Assembly: GCF_000483485.1 (NCBI RefSeq)
Contig: NZ_KI519609.1
Coordinates: 2,075,460-2,139,459 of the forward strand
DNA: 64,000 bases
Direction: 5' to 3'
Source of the DNA: Thiomicrorhabdus chilensis DSM 12352
Lineage (GTDB): Bacteria; Pseudomonadota; Gammaproteobacteria; Thiomicrospirales; Thiomicrospiraceae
The translations under genes were made by a program, and so were the position numbers. This document shows positions 22,573-31,356 of this stretch, piece by piece. Numbering within the stretch: position 1 is the first letter of the stretch; every line of letters begins with the position of its first letter. The notes under the pieces are model-generated. The model saw only the letters and a program-made list of their open reading frames with translations, was not told the origin of the DNA and made no database searches.

Positions 22573-23688
22573 ATGCCAAATACGCCCAATATCGCCATTG
22601 TCGGCGCCGGGTTGATAGGAAGAATGCTGGCGGTCAACCTGAGCGAGAGCAGACAGGTCACCCTGTTTGACAAGGATGACCGCCAAGGATCTCGAAGCGC
22701 CGCCCATCTTGCGGCGGCGATGCTGGCCCCCTTGGCCGAATCGGCAGACAGCTCGAGAATTGTCATGCAGATGGGTCAGCGCAGTCTGGCACTGTGGCCC
22801 AGTCTTCTGAAAAAACTGCATCAACCGGTATTTTTCCAACAGAACGGCAGCCTGATTCTGGCTTATGAACAAGATCACGGCAACCTGGTCGACTTCGGTC
22901 ACCGCATCAAGGGAGAAATGGGAAAGGACTACACTAATCTGACCTCAGGACAACTCGCGGAACTGGAACCGGAACTGGCCCGACAGCCGCACACCTTCAA
23001 GCATGTCCTCTGGCTTCCTGAAGAAGCTCAGTTGGACAATCGCGAACTGCTTGAAAGTCTGGCAAAAACGCTGGAAGATCGGAATGTGGTTTGGCATCCA
23101 AATACCGAGGTATCAATCGAGAATCGCCAAGTCGTTTTCGATGGCCAACGCCGATCATTCGACTGGGTGATCGATTGCCGCGGTCTGGGGGCTAAAAACC
23201 AGATAGTGCAAACCAAACCCGGCAAACACAAATTGCGCGGCGTGCGCGGCGAAGTGGTGCGGCTTTATGCGCCCGAAGTCAATCTGAACAGGCCTGTCCG
23301 TTTGATGCATCCGCGTTACCCGATTTATATCGCACCCAAAACGAACCACCGTTTCGTGGTCGGAGCGACCCAGATCGAAACCGAAGACCAACGCCAACCA
23401 ACCGTACGTTCCGCTCTGGAACTGCTGTCGGCGTGTTTCAGTGTGCATAAAGGCTTTGCCGAAGCGGAGATACTGGAAATCAAATCCGGCTTGCGTCCGG
23501 CATTTGAGAACAACGAACCAAAAATTCGGGTCGACGGTACTCTGATTCAGGTCAATGGTCTGTTTCGTCACGGTTATCTGCTGGCACCGGCCATAGCCGA
23601 ACAGTGCGTCGCGTTGATCGATTCCACTTTGCCGAAGCCGCCTCTTTTTGAACTTTTAATCGAATTTACCGAGAATCACCATGACTGA
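22573..23688 (+). CDS. thiO: Glycine oxidase ThiO
   Basis: FAD-dependent oxidation of glycine to the imine used by ThiG for thiazole formation, the aerobic alternative to ThiH. The N-terminal dinucleotide motif reads NIAIVGAGLIGRMLAVNLSE, followed by the DAO-fold segment SAAHLAAAMLAPLAE. The C-terminal VNGLFRHGYLLAPAIAE is the FAD-contact strand typical of ThiO. Length 371 aa. The start lies 1 bp after the thiC stop, and the last 8 bp overlap thiS. Presence of ThiO rather than ThiH implies oxygen-dependent thiazole synthesis. Confidence 0.92.
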   Translation: MPNTPNIAIVGAGLIGRMLAVNLSESRQVTLFDKDDRQGSRSAAHLAAAMLAPLAESADSSRIVMQMGQRSLALWPSLLKKLHQPVFFQQNGSLILAYEQDHGNLVDFGHRIKGEMGKDYTNLTSGQLAELEPELARQPHTFKHVLWLPEEAQLDNRELLESLAKTLEDRNVVWHPNTEVSIENRQVVFDGQRRSFDWVIDCRGLGAKNQIVQTKPGKHKLRGVRGEVVRLYAPEVNLNRPVRLMHPRYPIYIAPKTNHRFVVGATQIETEDQRQPTVRSALELLSACFSVHKGFAEAEILEIKSGLRPAFENNEPKIRVDGTLIQVNGLFRHGYLLAPAIAEQCVALIDSTLPKPPLFELLIEFTENHHD

Positions 23689-23890
23689 TCGCTTTCAAAT
23701 TTTAGTCAACGCCACGCCACAACAAGTCAATGAGAAGACCACGCTGGCTCAAGCCGCTGTCCAGTTTGGCGCCCAACCTCCTTATGTCCTGCTATTGAAC
23801 CATCACTTTATTGCCAGTTCGCAGCATGACCAAATCACACTCAAGCCCAATGACATCATTGAAGTCATTTCCGCAATCCAAGGGGGATAA
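23681..23890 (+). CDS. thiS: Sulfur carrier protein ThiS
   Basis: 69-residue ubiquitin-like protein that carries the thiazole sulfur as a C-terminal thiocarboxylate. It ends in the required Gly-Gly (ISAIQGG) and has the family pattern FILVN ... [11 protein letters not shown] ... [15 protein letters not shown]. Its ATG overlaps the last 8 bp of thiO (ATGACTGA), so the two are translationally coupled. thiF and thiI are not in the window. Confidence 0.93.
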   Translation: MTDRFQILVNATPQQVNEKTTLAQAAVQFGAQPPYVLLLNHHFIASSQHDQITLKPNDIIEVISAIQGG

Positions 23891-23891
23891 G

Positions 23892-24692
23892 ATGACAACC
23901 GATAGACTGAACATTTACGGCACCCAGCTCGACAGCCGAATGCTGATCGGCAGTGCACTCTACCCATCACCGGACGTGATGCAACAATCCATCCAAGCTT
24001 GCGGTGCCCAGGTCGTCACCCTGTCATTAAGCCGACAAAATCCGCAGGCCAACGGCGGTGCCAGTTTCTGGGATAAAATCAAATCTTTGGGTCTGCACCT
24101 TTTGCCCAATACCGCCGGGTGCCATAGCGTCAGCGAAGCGGTCAATATGGCGAAAATGAGCCGTGAACTCTTCCAGACCGACTGGGTGAAGCTGGAACTG
24201 GTCGGCGACGACTACAACCTACAGCCCGACCCAATCGAACTGGTCAAAGCCACCGAAATTTTATTGAACGACGGCTTCAAAGTTCTGCCCTACTGCACCG
24301 ACGATTTGGTGATTGCCAGACATCTGGTGGAATTGGGCTGTGAAGTCATCATGCCGTGGGGCTCGCCGATCGGCACCGCCAAAGGTCTGCTCAACCCTTA
24401 TGCCTTGCAGGCCATCCGTGACCGTTTTCCGGAAATCACCCTGATTGTGGACTCCGGTATCGGAAAACCGTCCCACGCCACTCAAGCCCTGGAGCTGGGT
24501 GTGGATGCGATTCTACTGAACACGGCTGTGGCTCAGGCGAAAAACCCGGTGATGATGGCCACCGCTTTCGCCCGTGCCATCGAAGCCGGTCGTCTGGCCT
24601 ACCAGGGCGGATTGATTAACGAACGCTCCACCGCCAAACCCAGCACGCCGACGCTGGACAAACCTTTCTGGCATCAGGTGAAGAATGGATAA
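23892..24692 (+). CDS. thiG: Thiazole synthase ThiG
   Basis: Condenses deoxyxylulose phosphate, dehydroglycine and the ThiS thiocarboxylate into thiazole phosphate. The start at 23892 follows the thiS stop by one base, within GGGGGATAAG; the frame is open further upstream inside thiS but without merit. The 266-residue TIM barrel has the Schiff-base lysine in [11 protein letters not shown], the phosphate-binding [12 protein letters not shown], and [10 protein letters not shown]. The last 8 bp overlap thiDE. Confidence 0.95.
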   Translation: MTTDRLNIYGTQLDSRMLIGSALYPSPDVMQQSIQACGAQVVTLSLSRQNPQANGGASFWDKIKSLGLHLLPNTAGCHSVSEAVNMAKMSRELFQTDWVKLELVGDDYNLQPDPIELVKATEILLNDGFKVLPYCTDDLVIARHLVELGCEVIMPWGSPIGTAKGLLNPYALQAIRDRFPEITLIVDSGIGKPSHATQALELGVDAILLNTAVAQAKNPVMMATAFARAIEAGRLAYQGGLINERSTAKPSTPTLDKPFWHQVKNG

Positions 24693-26226
24693 ATCTTATA
24701 TGGAAAATCAAAATAGACCGATTATCTGGAGCATCGCCGGTTCGGATTGCAGCGGCGGAGCCGGAATACAGGCCGACATTAAAACCGGCCATGCATTGGG
24801 CTGCGAAGTCTGTACTCTAATCACCGCCAATACCGTACAGAATTCGCAATGCCTACAATCGGTCAATCCGGTTCCCATCGCCATTTTGCAACAGCAGTTC
24901 GACTGCCTTCTGGCAGACAAACCGCCGCAAACCATCAAAATCGGGTTGATCGCCAACAACCAGCAACTCGACTGGCTGATTCGAGTTCTGAAACAGCTCA
25001 AGCAAGAATCGGCAGGCCTGGTTGTGGTGTTAGACCCGGTAATGAAAGCCAGCGTCGGCCAGGATCTGGTGGTTGAATCGATGGCATCGATGCTGTTTGA
25101 CGAGCTGTTGAAACTCATCGACGTGGTCACCCCAAATCATTCCGAAGCGGCCAGCTTGGCGGAAGACGACAAATCCACCCTCTCTTCATCCGAATGGGCC
25201 GAAAAGATTCTGCAAAAAGGCTGTCGTAGTCTCATTGTGACCGGAGGTCACGGCGGCTCCAGACAGTGTGTGGTAGACCACTGTTTTTTCGAAAAGCAGC
25301 ACCTTGTTTTGGAATCACCCCGAACAAACACCGCTTACGGACACGGCAGCGGCTGCAGTTTATCCACCTCCGTGGCGAGCTTTCTGGCTCACGGCTATTT
25401 GCTGCGCGATGCGTTCATTCACTCTCAGGCCTTCATCAATAAGGCCTTCTCTCTGTGTCCAAACGAGCCTAATTATTACGGTGCATTGATTCAACCCTGC
25501 TGGCCGGTCGAGAAATCATTTTATCCACAGGTTGTTCTCGACAAACCTTGTGAGTCGGTTTCGCAATCCGGTTTTGCCGATTTAGGAACCGACAAACCAG
25601 GACTCTATCCAGTGGTGGATTCGGTTGAATGGCTGGAAACACTCATGCCTTTAGGCATTGAAATCATTCAATTACGTCTCAAGAACAAGAGCGAAGCCGA
25701 ACTGCGCCAGTGCATTCAACACGCGGTGAACTTGTGCAAACAGTATCCAACCCGTCTGTTCATCAACGATTATTGGCAATTGGCGATCGAATACGACGCA
25801 TACGGGGTTCATTTAGGGCAGGAGGATTTACAAGCCTTGTCGGTGGAAGACCTGCAAACCCTCCAACAATCGGGCATTCGCTTGGGCATCAGCACCCACG
25901 GTGCTTATGAATTTCTGTTGGCGCAGCAGATCAAACCGAGTTATTTGGCTATCGGCGCGATTTTCCCGACCCGAACCAAAGACATGACCGGGCAGATTCA
26001 AGGAGTGAATAACCTCCGCCAAATCCTTACATTAAAAACCGACATTCCGGTGATTGCCATCGGCGGAATCACCCTGAAAAATGCCGAAGAGGTCATTAAA
26101 ACCGGAGTCGACAGCATTGCCGCAGTCACCGCGATTACGCATGCGGAGAACCCTGTACAGGCCGTTAAAGTTTTGCAAACGTCGTTCTTTAAAAGGTCAA
26201 AAACGAGGCTTGAGAACGTGGTGTAA
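24685..26226 (+). CDS. thiDE: Fused HMP-phosphate kinase / thiamine-phosphate synthase (ThiDE)
   Basis: Two enzymes of the pathway in one 513-residue chain. The ThiD half (about 10–265) phosphorylates hydroxymethylpyrimidine and its phosphate; it shows [37 protein letters not shown] and the anion-hole motif [12 protein letters not shown]. The ThiE half (about 305–500) couples pyrimidine and thiazole; it shows [38 protein letters not shown] and IAIGGI. A linker of about 40 residues separates them. The gene order thiC-thiO-thiS-thiG-thiDE gives nearly the whole pathway. A second in-frame ATG at 24700 is possible. Confidence 0.95.
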   Translation: MDKSYMENQNRPIIWSIAGSDCSGGAGIQADIKTGHALGCEVCTLITANTVQNSQCLQSVNPVPIAILQQQFDCLLADKPPQTIKIGLIANNQQLDWLIRVLKQLKQESAGLVVVLDPVMKASVGQDLVVESMASMLFDELLKLIDVVTPNHSEAASLAEDDKSTLSSSEWAEKILQKGCRSLIVTGGHGGSRQCVVDHCFFEKQHLVLESPRTNTAYGHGSGCSLSTSVASFLAHGYLLRDAFIHSQAFINKAFSLCPNEPNYYGALIQPCWPVEKSFYPQVVLDKPCESVSQSGFADLGTDKPGLYPVVDSVEWLETLMPLGIEIIQLRLKNKSEAELRQCIQHAVNLCKQYPTRLFINDYWQLAIEYDAYGVHLGQEDLQALSVEDLQTLQQSGIRLGISTHGAYEFLLAQQIKPSYLAIGAIFPTRTKDMTGQIQGVNNLRQILTLKTDIPVIAIGGITLKNAEEVIKTGVDSIAAVTAITHAENPVQAVKVLQTSFFKRSKTRLENVV

Positions 26227-26430
26227 TCAACACGACTCAACCGCGCCAATCAAGTTTTTTAGCCACGCGTCATTGGACAGACAAAATTTTCACCCCTTGA
26301 TTCAACAAACACACAAGATAAAGCCTAAGCGGTAAAACCCTAAGTGACCTCCTAAACGGTATTGGATGAATCTCAGCCCTCAATTGCGTTAAACTAAGAA
26401 TCTGGGATACTCAATGAGGAGGCCATCTCA

Positions 26431-28101
26431 ATGGGTCGACTTTTAAGAATTGTGATGATTGCCGCGATGCTTCTGGTAAGCACACAATCGCAAGCGGATG
26501 ACCTCTCGCCATCGCTGAAAACGATGCTCGATCAGAACACCTTTCCTCTCACAGAGGGGTTGGGGGTTGTGGTGCTATCTCAAAGACCGTATCTGAAACA
26601 GTTCTATCAGCAACGAGATTATCGACCAGCCTGGGAAAATGACCACCACACCGAAGAACTGATTGCTCAATTACTCCAGAGCATTAACAAGGCAACAAAG
26701 GATGGACTCGACCCGTCTCACAGCGCCTACCATAAAACGCGCATTCAACAACTCTCCGATCCTATCACCCCAGAAAATCAGGTTTTTCGCGACATCTTAT
26801 TGAGTGATGCCTTCATGGCGCTTGGTTCTCACTTGTACCACGGCGTCGCGTTCAAAACAGAAGTAGACACCCTGCATCGCGTTATCCAGCCCAATCATTT
26901 AAACAGAGTGGCGCTTCTGGAAAAAGCGTTGCAAACAAGACAAATCACCTCAAGCCTATCCAGTTTGGCTCCAAGACATCCGCGTTACCAAAACCTAAAA
27001 AAGGCCTTACATAATTATCAAAAAATCGCGGATCAAGGTGGGTGGAATGAGGATCCGGAAGCCTACCTTGACCCGGAGCAGGTGAAAAAAAGACTGTTGA
27101 TTACCGGCGAATTTCATGCCCCCACCGACCCAAAACCGACATCAGTCAACGGTAACTCCGTGAGTGATTCAGTCAATTGGCACTGGAGTGGATCCATAAC
27201 CGATGCAGAGAACAATGACCCATTGACTGAGGCCGTCAAAACGTTTCAGCGACGCCAGCACATCACCGTTGATGGCATTGTCGGCGTGCAAACTCGTCTA
27301 AAACTTGCAGAGAGTGTTCACCAGATTATCGAGCGTATTCGTCTTAATTTAGAGCGTTGGCGCTGGTTCAATCCTCTTGTGGAGGACAACTATGTGATGG
27401 TCAATATTCCGGATTTTTCCATGCAATATATCAATGATGAGCAACGTCTGTCTATGAATGTGGTCGTCGGCCAGAAAAAGCGTCAAACGCCCATGATGCA
27501 AGCCAAGATGAGTTATCTAGTATTCAATCCTTACTGGCGAATCCCCAAAACCATCCTCGCGGAAGACATCCTCCCAAAACTCAGAAAAAACAGAGAATAC
27601 CTTAAGGCCAATCAGATCACACTGTTCAGCAGTGCCGATCAAACGGAAAGTGACCCGCTCAATGCCGAAGACATTGACTGGAACCGTGTCACCCCAAATG
27701 GCATGTTACGTTACATATTCCGTCAGGAGCCCGGTCTCAAAAACCCATTGGGATCCCTTAAATTCATGTTTCCAAATAGCGAGGATATCTATATCCACGA
27801 TACCTCAGCACGTTATCATTTCAAAAATAAAGCCTTTCTAGTCAGCTCCGGCTGCATCCGTGCCGAAAAGCCGATACAACTGGCTTACGAGCTCCTAGTC
27901 AACGATCACCCCGAAGTCACCTACGAATCACTCTATCAACAAATTCAAAGCGGCCAACGCCAAGTGATCTGGTTAAAGGAAAAAATACCGGTCTACCTAA
28001 CGTATCAAACCGCTTGGGCCGATGAGGAGGGTATCCTCTATCTGCGTAACGATGTGTATGGCCACGACGCCAAGGTATTGAATTTCATAAAACAAATTTG
28101 A
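26431..28101 (+). CDS. L,D-transpeptidase, YcbB/LdtD type
   Basis: Periplasmic enzyme that forms 3-3 meso-DAP cross-links in murein. The 556-residue protein has a Sec signal peptide (1–22, ending SQA) and an N-terminal scaffold domain. A peptidoglycan-binding segment follows (about 265–290, EAVKTFQRRQHITVDGIVG), then the YkuD catalytic domain (about 325–500). The catalytic motif is IYIHDTSARYHFKNKAFLVS followed by SGCIR, with the nucleophile Cys. A very strong ribosome-binding site (GAGGAGG) precedes the ATG. The following gene encodes a MepK-like endopeptidase, the same pairing as E. coli ycbB-ycbK, so the pair builds and trims 3-3 cross-links. Confidence 0.93.
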   Translation: MGRLLRIVMIAAMLLVSTQSQADDLSPSLKTMLDQNTFPLTEGLGVVVLSQRPYLKQFYQQRDYRPAWENDHHTEELIAQLLQSINKATKDGLDPSHSAYHKTRIQQLSDPITPENQVFRDILLSDAFMALGSHLYHGVAFKTEVDTLHRVIQPNHLNRVALLEKALQTRQITSSLSSLAPRHPRYQNLKKALHNYQKIADQGGWNEDPEAYLDPEQVKKRLLITGEFHAPTDPKPTSVNGNSVSDSVNWHWSGSITDAENNDPLTEAVKTFQRRQHITVDGIVGVQTRLKLAESVHQIIERIRLNLERWRWFNPLVEDNYVMVNIPDFSMQYINDEQRLSMNVVVGQKKRQTPMMQAKMSYLVFNPYWRIPKTILAEDILPKLRKNREYLKANQITLFSSADQTESDPLNAEDIDWNRVTPNGMLRYIFRQEPGLKNPLGSLKFMFPNSEDIYIHDTSARYHFKNKAFLVSSGCIRAEKPIQLAYELLVNDHPEVTYESLYQQIQSGQRQVIWLKEKIPVYLTYQTAWADEEGILYLRNDVYGHDAKVLNFIKQI

Positions 28102-28163
28102 AAATCCACCCTGATTGATTTATGGTATAATTTCACATATTTAATAAATCAAACGGGGTCACT

Positions 28164-28733
28164 ATGCCGATACACACAGAAATGAACCGCAGAAATTTTC
28201 TAAAACTGGGTGGATTAGGCGCGGCAGCTGCGTGGGCACCTACGTCCCTCTTTGCCGCCACCCCAAAACAAGACAAACATGAAGAAGCCTTTAGAACACT
28301 CTCGTTTTACAATCTTCATACCGGCGAATCACTGCGCACAACCTACTGGGAACAGGGAGTCTATCATCCAGAAGCACTTGATGAGATCCGTCACGTTCTG
28401 CGGGATTTTCGCACCGGTGAAACGCACGACATGGACATTGCACTATTTGATTTGCTCAATGACATCCGCAGAAAAACGGAGAGCAATAAAGCGTTTAACA
28501 TCATCTCAGGGTATCGCTCACCCAAAACCAATGCCATGCTCAACAATACAACCCAAGGCGTGGCCAAAAAGAGCCTGCATATGGTCGGTAAAGCCATTGA
28601 CATCAACCTGCCAGGCTTTGAGCTTGCACACCTCAGAAAAGTCGCCATGATGCAAAAACGCGGTGGCGTAGGGTATTACCCAGCCTCCAATTTTGTGCAC
28701 GTGGATACCGGTCGCGTTCGCCATTGGCAATAA
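28164..28733 (+). CDS. MepK/YcbK-like murein endopeptidase (DUF882)
   Basis: DUF882/M15-type zinc metallopeptidase. E. coli MepK cleaves 3-3 and 4-3 cross-links. The 189-residue protein has a twin-arginine signal (NRRNFLKLGG, with hydrophobic stretch to about residue 30). Zinc-site motifs are FNIISGYRSPKTN, SLHMVGKAIDI (HxxxxxxxD) and the C-terminal FVHVDTGRVRHW (HxD). GGGG lies six bases before ATG 28164. It follows the L,D-transpeptidase by 62 bp, and a terminator lies at 28786. Confidence 0.9.
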   Translation: MPIHTEMNRRNFLKLGGLGAAAAWAPTSLFAATPKQDKHEEAFRTLSFYNLHTGESLRTTYWEQGVYHPEALDEIRHVLRDFRTGETHDMDIALFDLLNDIRRKTESNKAFNIISGYRSPKTNAMLNNTTQGVAKKSLHMVGKAIDINLPGFELAHLRKVAMMQKRGGVGYYPASNFVHVDTGRVRHWQ

Positions 28734-28785
28734 TCACTTGAAGCCTCACCGCTTTGACTATGCAACCCATTCATGGTTGGACAAC

Positions 28786-28826
28786 AAAACCGCAAGCACA
28801 CTCTAAGATGTGCCTGCGGTTTTTTT
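28786..28826 (+). terminator. Intrinsic terminator after mepK-like gene
   Basis: AAAACCGCA–GCACA stem pairing with TGTGC–TGCGGTTTT (a one-base bulge on each side), followed by seven T. Confidence 0.85.
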
Positions 28827-28995
28827 ATGGACGTGCCTAAGCGCGCGTATGAACACGACCCAACGATTGTTGATCCAGCCACCGCACCAACTTTCTCCCC
28901 CCTTTTTTTACAAGCCAACAAGAAAGACTGATTGCCGGTCCAATATTTTGACAGCCATTTAATTCAGTTGAAGGCTTTGATTTTATTGAGCTTGA

Positions 28996-29682
28996 ATGAA
29001 GCCAGGATATGATAAAGTTGAACAAAGCATCGGGGCATTGGGAGAATCGGTTTTGCATGAAATAACACCTAATACGGAAATCAAAGTTTGGGACCTGGGG
29101 GTTCGAACGTTTCACTGGAGTTTAGTGGGGCTGTTCTTTATCGCCTACCTCACCGGTGACGACAACTGGGTGCATGTCTATTCGGGCTACGGCATCATCG
29201 CTCTGCTGATTTTCAGAATATTCTGGGGACTGGTCGGACCGAAATACGCACGTTTTTCCAACTTCCTCTATGGACGGGCGGCCACCAAAGCCTACGCGCG
29301 TTCCCTGCTGAGCTTTCATCCCACCCACTACCTAGGACACAACCCGCTGGGCGGCTGGATGGTCGCTTTGCTGTTGATTTCCCTGTCACTGACGACCTGG
29401 ACAGGCCTGCAAGCCTATGGTGCAAAAGGCCATGGTCCACTGGCTGCTCAATGGGATCAAGCGTTCATCTCCACAGCACAGGCAGACGATGACAAACACA
29501 CCAAAGAAGGGGGCGAAGCGCACGGAAATGAGGACGATTTTTGGGAGGACATCCATGAACTGCTCGCCAATTTCACTCTGTTTCTAGTATTGATTCATAT
29601 TGCGGGTGTGCTTATCTCCAGCGTCCTGCACCGCGAGAATTTGATCCGTGCCATGATCACCGGCTACAAAAAACGTGACTGA
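28996..29682 (+). CDS. Cytochrome b561-family membrane protein
   Basis: A b-type di-haem cytochrome of four membrane helices, of the cytochrome b561/hydrogenase-cytochrome-b-like group. It would pass electrons between quinol and a redox partner. Helices lie near residues 38–58 (RTFHWSLVGLFFIAYLTG, with a haem His), 61–82, 115–140 (HNPLGGWMVALLLISL) and 187–212 (NFTLFLVLIHIAGVLISSV). Haem-ligand candidates are HW in helix 1, HNPLG before helix 3 and IHIAG in helix 4. An acidic, His-containing insertion (about 155–180, ADDDKHTKEGGEAHGNEDD) before the last helix is unusual and may bind metal. The electron donor cannot be told from the neighbours. Start ATG 28996 lacks a strong ribosome-binding site. 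Confidence 0.8.
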   Translation: MKPGYDKVEQSIGALGESVLHEITPNTEIKVWDLGVRTFHWSLVGLFFIAYLTGDDNWVHVYSGYGIIALLIFRIFWGLVGPKYARFSNFLYGRAATKAYARSLLSFHPTHYLGHNPLGGWMVALLLISLSLTTWTGLQAYGAKGHGPLAAQWDQAFISTAQADDDKHTKEGGEAHGNEDDFWEDIHELLANFTLFLVLIHIAGVLISSVLHRENLIRAMITGYKKRD

Positions 29683-29712
29683 GCGGCATCCATTGTCCAA
29701 TGCTTTAAACAG

Positions 29713-29742
29713 CCGAACCGGCCTTGAGCCGGTTCGGTTTTC
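29713..29742 (+). terminator. Intrinsic terminator between cytochrome b561 gene and convergent cnoX
   Basis: Ten-base stem CCGAACCGGC/GCCGGTTCGG with a 5-base loop, followed by TTTTC on the plus strand. Confidence 0.75.
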
Positions 29743-29774
29743 ATCAATGCCTGCAACACGCCTCTAGGCCTTAA

Positions 29775-30647
29775 TTACGCCATCGCGTTGCCCAATCTCT
29801 GCCGATACTGTTTGGACAATTCCGGATCGGAAGAGGACAGCATGTTCAACACCGTGACAATCAATTCACGGGCTGCGCCATCCTTATAATTTGGCTCCTG
29901 TTCAAACAGTGAAAACAGACTTTCCAAAGCGCCTTGATAATCACGCTCGGCCAGCAAGCAGACCGATAAATCGAAATAGGCATCAAAATCCAGCGGATCC
30001 TGATCCAGTCTCGCCAACAAGGCGGTTTTGCCGTCTGTTTTTCTTGCCAGCCTGTGAAAAGTCATCTGTCCAAGCAAGGCTCGTCCGGCTTCACTTTCCT
30101 TGTCTTTATCGGGCAAGCGGGAGAAGATATCCACAGCCTGTTCCCAGACTCCGACATCCAACAAAACCTGCACCATGTCCAAGGCTACGCGGGTATTGCC
30201 CGGGTCCGTTTGAATCGCTTTGGTCAAAAGGTCAACCGCACCTTGGGTATCGCCCTGCAGATGCAGTTCCCGTGCCTGCAAACGCATCTCGTCGGATTCA
30301 CGGTAAATTCCAAAGTCCTTGAGCATCGCCGCAAGTTCATTGCTGTCCATCTTGCCGATTTCGGTGCGCACCACCTCACCGTCCTTGAAGACCTTAACGG
30401 TCGGCAGGTTTACGATTTCGTACTGTTCTTTAAGTTCCGGCTGTTCATAGACGTCGATTTTGGCAAACACAAATTGCCCGGCAAACTCTTGCGCCAAAGT
30501 CGATAAGGAAGTTTCGACATTAATGCAAATCTCCGAGTTGACACTCATGAACTCGACTACGACCGGGATTTTATAGGAGTTGATCAACACCAAATTGTTG
30601 AAGTTGCTCTGCGATACTTCAAAGATATAACTTTCCTTGCTACTCAC
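29775..30647 (-). CDS. cnoX: Thioredoxin-fold TPR protein CnoX (YbbN)
   Basis: 290-residue protein with an N-terminal thioredoxin fold (about 1–115) and a TPR-rich C-terminal half (about 120–290), the CnoX/YbbN architecture. E. coli CnoX is a chaperedoxin that protects clients from oxidation and hands them to GroEL or DnaK. The classical WCxxC is replaced by SEIC, keeping only the second Cys, as in the E. coli protein (SQHC), so it is not an ordinary thioredoxin reductant. The conserved cis-proline is in VNLPTVKVF. It is transcribed convergently with the cytochrome gene. Confidence 0.9.
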   Translation of the reverse strand: MSSKESYIFEVSQSNFNNLVLINSYKIPVVVEFMSVNSEICINVETSLSTLAQEFAGQFVFAKIDVYEQPELKEQYEIVNLPTVKVFKDGEVVRTEIGKMDSNELAAMLKDFGIYRESDEMRLQARELHLQGDTQGAVDLLTKAIQTDPGNTRVALDMVQVLLDVGVWEQAVDIFSRLPDKDKESEAGRALLGQMTFHRLARKTDGKTALLARLDQDPLDFDAYFDLSVCLLAERDYQGALESLFSLFEQEPNYKDGAARELIVTVLNMLSSSDPELSKQYRQRLGNAMA

Positions 30648-30763
30648 GTTTTTACCTACTTATTGAATTCAATTACGATTATAGTGGCCGACGCCGAACT
30701 TGATGATAAGTTTTTGTTGGAGTCAGCATAAACATTTCATAATCTTGGCCTTTATGCCGGCAC

Positions 30764-30792
30764 AAAAAAACCAGCAGGCCTGCTGGTTTTAA
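30764..30792 (-). terminator. Terminator of lspA built on a CAGGCCTG palindrome
   Basis: Perfect 24-bp palindrome (AAAACCAGCAGG mirrored, 30767–30790) with A-run/T-run tails on both sides. It lies just 3' of the lspA stop (30799) and contains CAGGCCTG at its centre (30775). In the minus direction it ends in seven T. Confidence 0.75.
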
Positions 30793-30798
30793 AAAATC

Positions 30799-31356
30799 TT
30801 AAGGCTTGGACTGATCACCCTGTGCGTCAACCGCTTGCTGCTTGGCGGCTTTCTCATGACGAGGTTTCAAAATCAATTCGTTCAAAATGAGCAGGCCTGC
30901 CCCCAGGGTAATGGCCACATCCGCAACATTGAAGGTGGCGTAATGCCAAGTGCCGATGTAAAAATCGATAAAATCGGTGACCCGCCCTTCCAGAACGCGG
31001 TCAATGACATTACCGATGGCGCCGCCCAAAACCAGATTAATGCCGATGGTTTCAACATTTAGTTGATTAGGAAGTTTCTTCAGCCAAACATAAAGGATGG
31101 CGCTGACGGCCGCCGCCAGCCCTGTGAAAAACCAACGCTGCCAACCGCCCATATCCGCCAGAAAACTGAATGCGGCACCGTGATTGTAGGTCAGGGTCCA
31201 ATTCAAGTTCGGCATCACCGCCATCGGTTCACCAAAAGTCAGGCTAGTCACCGCCCAGTACTTGCTCAATTGATCAAGCACAATCACCATTACTGCAAAC
31301 CAAAGGGTGCGGACAGCAGTTTTGGAAACGGCTGTAGCAGAATTTGAATCAGGCAT
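30799..31356 (-). CDS. lspA: Lipoprotein signal peptidase
   Basis: Inner-membrane aspartic protease that removes prolipoprotein signal peptides (SPase II). From ATG 31356 the product is 185 aa (start [10 protein letters not shown]). That ATG overlaps the ileS stop by 8 bp (ATGCCTGA) and has AAGGGGAAGAG upstream, better than the longer start at 31377. Four membrane helices are visible. Catalytic Asp motifs are [20 protein letters not shown] and [11 protein letters not shown]. The C-terminal tail is basic. ileS-lspA coupling is the standard order. Confidence 0.95.
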   Translation of the reverse strand: MPDSNSATAVSKTAVRTLWFAVMVIVLDQLSKYWAVTSLTFGEPMAVMPNLNWTLTYNHGAAFSFLADMGGWQRWFFTGLAAAVSAILYVWLKKLPNQLNVETIGINLVLGGAIGNVIDRVLEGRVTDFIDFYIGTWHYATFNVADVAITLGAGLLILNELILKPRHEKAAKQQAVDAQGDQSKP

